From NCBI GenBank assembly GCA_004335835.1, contig RWJK01001498.1, positions 1,442 to 65,441 of the forward strand: a stretch of DNA of 64,000 nt, in the 5' to 3' direction. The notes under the pieces were generated by a model. It had not been told where the DNA came from, did not search any database, and was given only the letters and a program-made list of their open reading frames with translations. The stretch comes from Scenedesmus sp. ARA3. Taxonomy: Eukaryota > Chlorophyta > Chlorophyceae > Sphaeropleales > Scenedesmaceae. Positions 61,390 through 64,000 of the stretch are shown one piece after another. Each line of letters begins with the position of its first letter. Within the stretch, counting starts at the first letter, position 1. Both the position numbers and the translations under genes were made by a program.

Positions 61390-63561
61390 ATGATTGCCGC
61401 ACGTTGTTCCGTGGTGCCTTGCCATAGACCTACTGCATGCCTTAACTGTCATCCATGCACTCACCCAGCGAGCTACAGCAGCAGCACAAGCAGGAGACCA
61501 AGTGGCTTCACCCTTCAAGCTGTCGCACGCACTGCTTACAGGTCTGGCCCACCTCAATGCCACAGACAGCATTGTATAGGCGTCAGGGCCAGTCGGGCCA
61601 CATGCATAATGTGCTGGTGCTGGCGTCATCAATAGCAGCAGCATTTACTTGTTCAAGCAGGTACTGCAGTGTGGCCAGTGCCGCACTGGGCCTGCTGCAC
61701 GTGTTGCCCTCAGCCATCCTTCAGTTAGCAGCTTGCATGCCAGCGCACATCTTATCTGTGGCAAGATATGCTGGAAGTATCATGCACAGCTCGCACTAGC
61801 CAGCAGCAGCAGCGACAGCAGCAGCAACAGCAGCAGCAACACGCAGCTCACCCGACTGCTGCCCGCTGCCGCTGCTGCAGCTACGAGACGCAGCGCCTGC
61901 TGAAGACGCTGCTCACGCGCCAAGCTGTCAAGACAGTGCTTAACTACCTGAGCGAAACAAATGGCGAGCTGCACTTTTTCCTGCATAACTATCTGTCAGA
62001 GCACCCGCTGCCACTCGCAGGTGTGGGCAATACAGCAGTGGCCTACACACAGCGTCACATGCGTTATGCTGAATGATTCGCAGCAGATGCCTAGTTGACA
62101 AGGCTGTTAGCCGTGTACTTTAAGCACGTGCTTTCTACTGCTGCTTGGTTTGCTTGCAGGATGGACTGATGCAGATGCCTGGCTAGTGGATCTGGCCAGC
62201 AGCTCCTTCAGCCAAATCTGGCAGCTGTGACGTACCTGCACACCGCATCAGCATTGCATGTCTGCATGCACTGTCCTGCTGGTCGCTTGACTTCATCTGC
62301 TTGTATTCTGTTACAAATCTGTGCTGCTGGCATTGCAGGAGAGACTGATGCAGATGCCTGGCTGGTGGAGCTGGCCAGCAGCCCCTTTTCAGCATGTCTA
62401 CCACACCTGCATACCGCATCAGCAACACTGCAGGCGTGCAGCCTGCATGCATTGCCCTGCTGGGCTCGTGACCTATTTTGCTTGAGTTGTGCTGCGATCT
62501 GCTTGCATTGCAGGGGAAACTGATGCAGATGCCTGGCTAGTGGAGCTGGCCAGCAGCCCTTACACTACTGTCAGCGACCCGCGGCGCAGCAGCGTGCCGA
62601 CGGTTGCAGCCAAAGCAGTTGTGATGCAGGGCGAGCGTGCGGTCAGCCCCAGGTGCGTGCCACGAGGGTCATGCTGCACATGCTGACCATGTTGGTGGTG
62701 CTGTGCAGCCGAACAATGGTTGAGATGCGGCTGATCCCGGAATCATGAGGAGAAGGCGGAAGCAGCTGTCTGTACTCCAGCATAGCGCGTCTGCTGAGCT
62801 TCACATGCCTGCCAGCTTCATCATTTTGCTGCAGCCCATGCCGCTGTGCCTGCTCTGCCGCAGGGACGTGGCTGACCGCATCAGGGGCCTGCGTGAGCAC
62901 AATGCTCAACAATTGCGCCACATTGCTGCTGAAGCTAATTGATTAGTGCTCCCGTGCCGCTGTGCCTGCTCTGCTGCAGGGACGTGGCGGACCGCATCAA
63001 GGGCCTGTCTCAGCATATTGCTCAAGAACTGCGCCATGTGGCTGCTGAACCCAACACGATGATGCACCCATGCCGCTGTGCCACATCACTCTGCTGCAGG
63101 GACGTGGCGGACGGCATCATGGGCCTGCTTGAGCACAATGCTCAAGAACTGCGCCATGTTGCTGCTGAACCCAACACAATGATGCACCCGTGCCGCTGTG
63201 CCGCATTATTCTGCTGCAGGGACGTTGCGGACCGCATCATGGGCCTGCGTGAGCACAATGCTCAAGAACTGCGCCATGTCGCTGCTGAACCCAACACAAT
63301 GATGCACCCGTGCCGCTGTGCCGCATTATTCTGCTGCAGGGACGTTGCGGACCGCATCATGGGCCTGCGTGAGCACAATGCTCAAGAACTGCGCCATGTC
63401 GCTGCTGAACCCAACACAATGATGCACCCGTGCCGCTGTGCCGCATTATTCTGCTGCAGGGACGTTGCGGACCGCATCATGGGGCTGCGTGAGCACATCG
63501 CGCAGGAGATGCAGGAGGAGCTGGGGGCCATACACGGCGCCAACAGCGACGTCAACCGCAG
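61390..63561 (+). CDS. RBCX: RbcX, Rubisco assembly chaperone, chloroplast precursor (3' end unresolved)
   Basis: Four exons (61390-61541, 61881-62020, 62514-62652, 63460-63561; phases 2,1,2) give 178 residues and exit in phase 2 towards a last exon I could not fix. RbcX is a helical homodimer that binds the RbcL C-terminus and helps the Rubisco large subunits assemble in the chloroplast stroma. Residues 1-50 are Ser/Arg/Thr rich with few acids (MIAARCSVVPCHRPT start), a plausible transit peptide. The core follows: TQRLLKTLLTRQAVKTVLNYL, then ETNGELHFFLHNYLSEHPLP, ETDADAWLVELASSPYTTV, MGLREHIAQEMQEELGAI and NSDVNRR. This matches the family order (YQAVRVVxxQLxETNPxxxxWLxxF; REHLAEE). Introns 2 and 3 contain extra copies of the starts of exons 3 and 4; the last copy of each is taken as functional because only it extends to a proper donor. 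Confidence 0.9.
62160..62400 (+). repeat. Two extra 5' copies of RBCX exon 3
   Basis: Copies starting at 62161 and about 62340 repeat the acceptor and about 45-60 bases of exon 3 (TDADAWLVELASS). The first has Asp for Glu and soon reaches a stop. The second loses similarity after SSPF. Surrounding intron sequence is also repeated. Confidence 0.9.
62850..63459 (+). repeat. Five extra 5' copies of RBCX exon 4 (120-bp units)
   Basis: Copies begin at 62864, 62980, 63100, 63220 and 63340, each after a perfect CTGCAG or CCGCAG acceptor, with the functional copy at 63460. The last units are almost identical over 120 bp. As 120 is a multiple of three and no stop intervenes, all the later units read in one open frame, giving repeats of RDVADRIMGLREHNAQELRH. 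Confidence 0.95.
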
Positions 63562-64000
63562 GTGGGCAGGGAAGGCATCAAATATGTTGCTGCAAGACAT
63601 TACCATTATTGCTACCATTCTTATTGTGGGCGCATCATGCTACCCTGATGCATAGCCAGATGACGCAGAAAAGGAAAACGCAGGAGGAGCTGCGCGCCAT
63701 ATATGGCACCAGCGGTGACGTGAGCCGCAGGTGGGCTGCCGCAGCGCTGTTGACAGAGACTTTGCATTGTACATGTAAGCAATGGACCGAAGCGGGCGTC
63801 AAAATGATGTTTTCCACTGGGATCAAAGGTTTATGACACGCTGCGTGTGTGCCAACAGGGCCTGCCAGGCATCATACCTGCTGCTGCCAGGCACCTTCAG
63901 TGTGCATACATGCAGCATATGCTGCTGGTGCATGCAGGTCTCATGGTCAGCCAGTTTGAGGGCTGCTTGTTAGGAAGAGCACAATGCGCTGCTTGACTGC
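63562..64000 (+). other. RBCX intron and possible terminal exon
   Basis: A partial copy of the 3' end of exon 4 (EELRAIYGTSGDVSRR) with its GTGGGC donor lies at about 63681-63735. A possible last exon begins after the acceptor at 63858 (RACQASYLLL, stop at 63971-63973); another after the acceptor near 63938 is in a different phase. Neither is convincing. Confidence 0.4.

Noticed and set aside
62864..63460. CRISPR-like regular repeats
   Set aside because: Regular spacing comes from 120-bp exon duplications with no unique spacers, in a eukaryotic gene.
62939..63655. 238-codon open frame that could be read as a tandem-repeat protein
   Set aside because: It is produced by in-frame 120-bp duplications of RBCX exon 4 plus intron. 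The intron part (AAEPNTMMHPCRC) is not part of RbcX.

Overview
The window is nuclear DNA of a green alga (Chlorophyta, probably Chlorophyceae). Genes are rich in introns with GT-AG (one GC-AG) splice sites, 3' splice sites are often made of CTG repeats, 3' flanks are long, and TGTAA-type poly(A) signals are present. The gene content fits: a septin, an RbcX Rubisco-assembly chaperone, a thylakoid-lumen protein and a CAND1 with plant/animal architecture. Species placement is inference. I rebuilt eleven split genes by joining exons whose splice phases agree and whose translations match known families; most have no intact single-frame ORF.

Layout. 1-4005: GT microsatellite and T/G-rich noncoding DNA, then EMC5 (4006-4949, +), convergent with an unidentified thylakoid-lumen protein (7915-6062, -). 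A 428-bp divergent promoter separates the latter from a FAM194/ERICH6-like protein with a C-terminal thioredoxin-like domain (8344-12389, +). This converges on an ankyrin-repeat gene (14983-14077, -). Then come a long A/C-rich stretch, a membrane-anchored glycerophosphodiester phosphodiesterase (21215-18491, -) and, divergently, an aquaporin/MIP gene (22648-26889, +). Next on the plus strand are a tandem pair of septin genes (28509-32055 and 35049-37445), a TLC-domain membrane protein (39111-41138) and a BTB-domain protein (42002-43734). The minus strand from 60933 to 45973 is one 24-exon gene for full-length CAND1 (1241 aa). RbcX (61390 to at least 63561, +) starts 456 bp away, divergently, and runs towards the window end.

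The most unusual structure is not a gene. Most exons of CAND1, and exons of RbcX, GDPD, septin and aquaporin, are accompanied by partial tandem copies of their own ends. Each copy keeps the splice signal (or stop codon) plus about 25-100 nt of the adjoining exon and lies in the neighbouring intron or 3' flank. I count about 40 such 'exon echoes' in CAND1 alone. They appear to account for much of the intron length and may supply decoy splice and poly(A) sites.

The genes are ordinary housekeeping functions (ER membrane insertion, cullin-ligase cycling, Rubisco assembly, membrane channel, cytoskeletal GTPases, lipid headgroup hydrolysis) and do not form a pathway cluster. I see no tRNA, rRNA, CRISPR array or intact transposon. 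One 31-bp assembly gap lies in an aquaporin intron.
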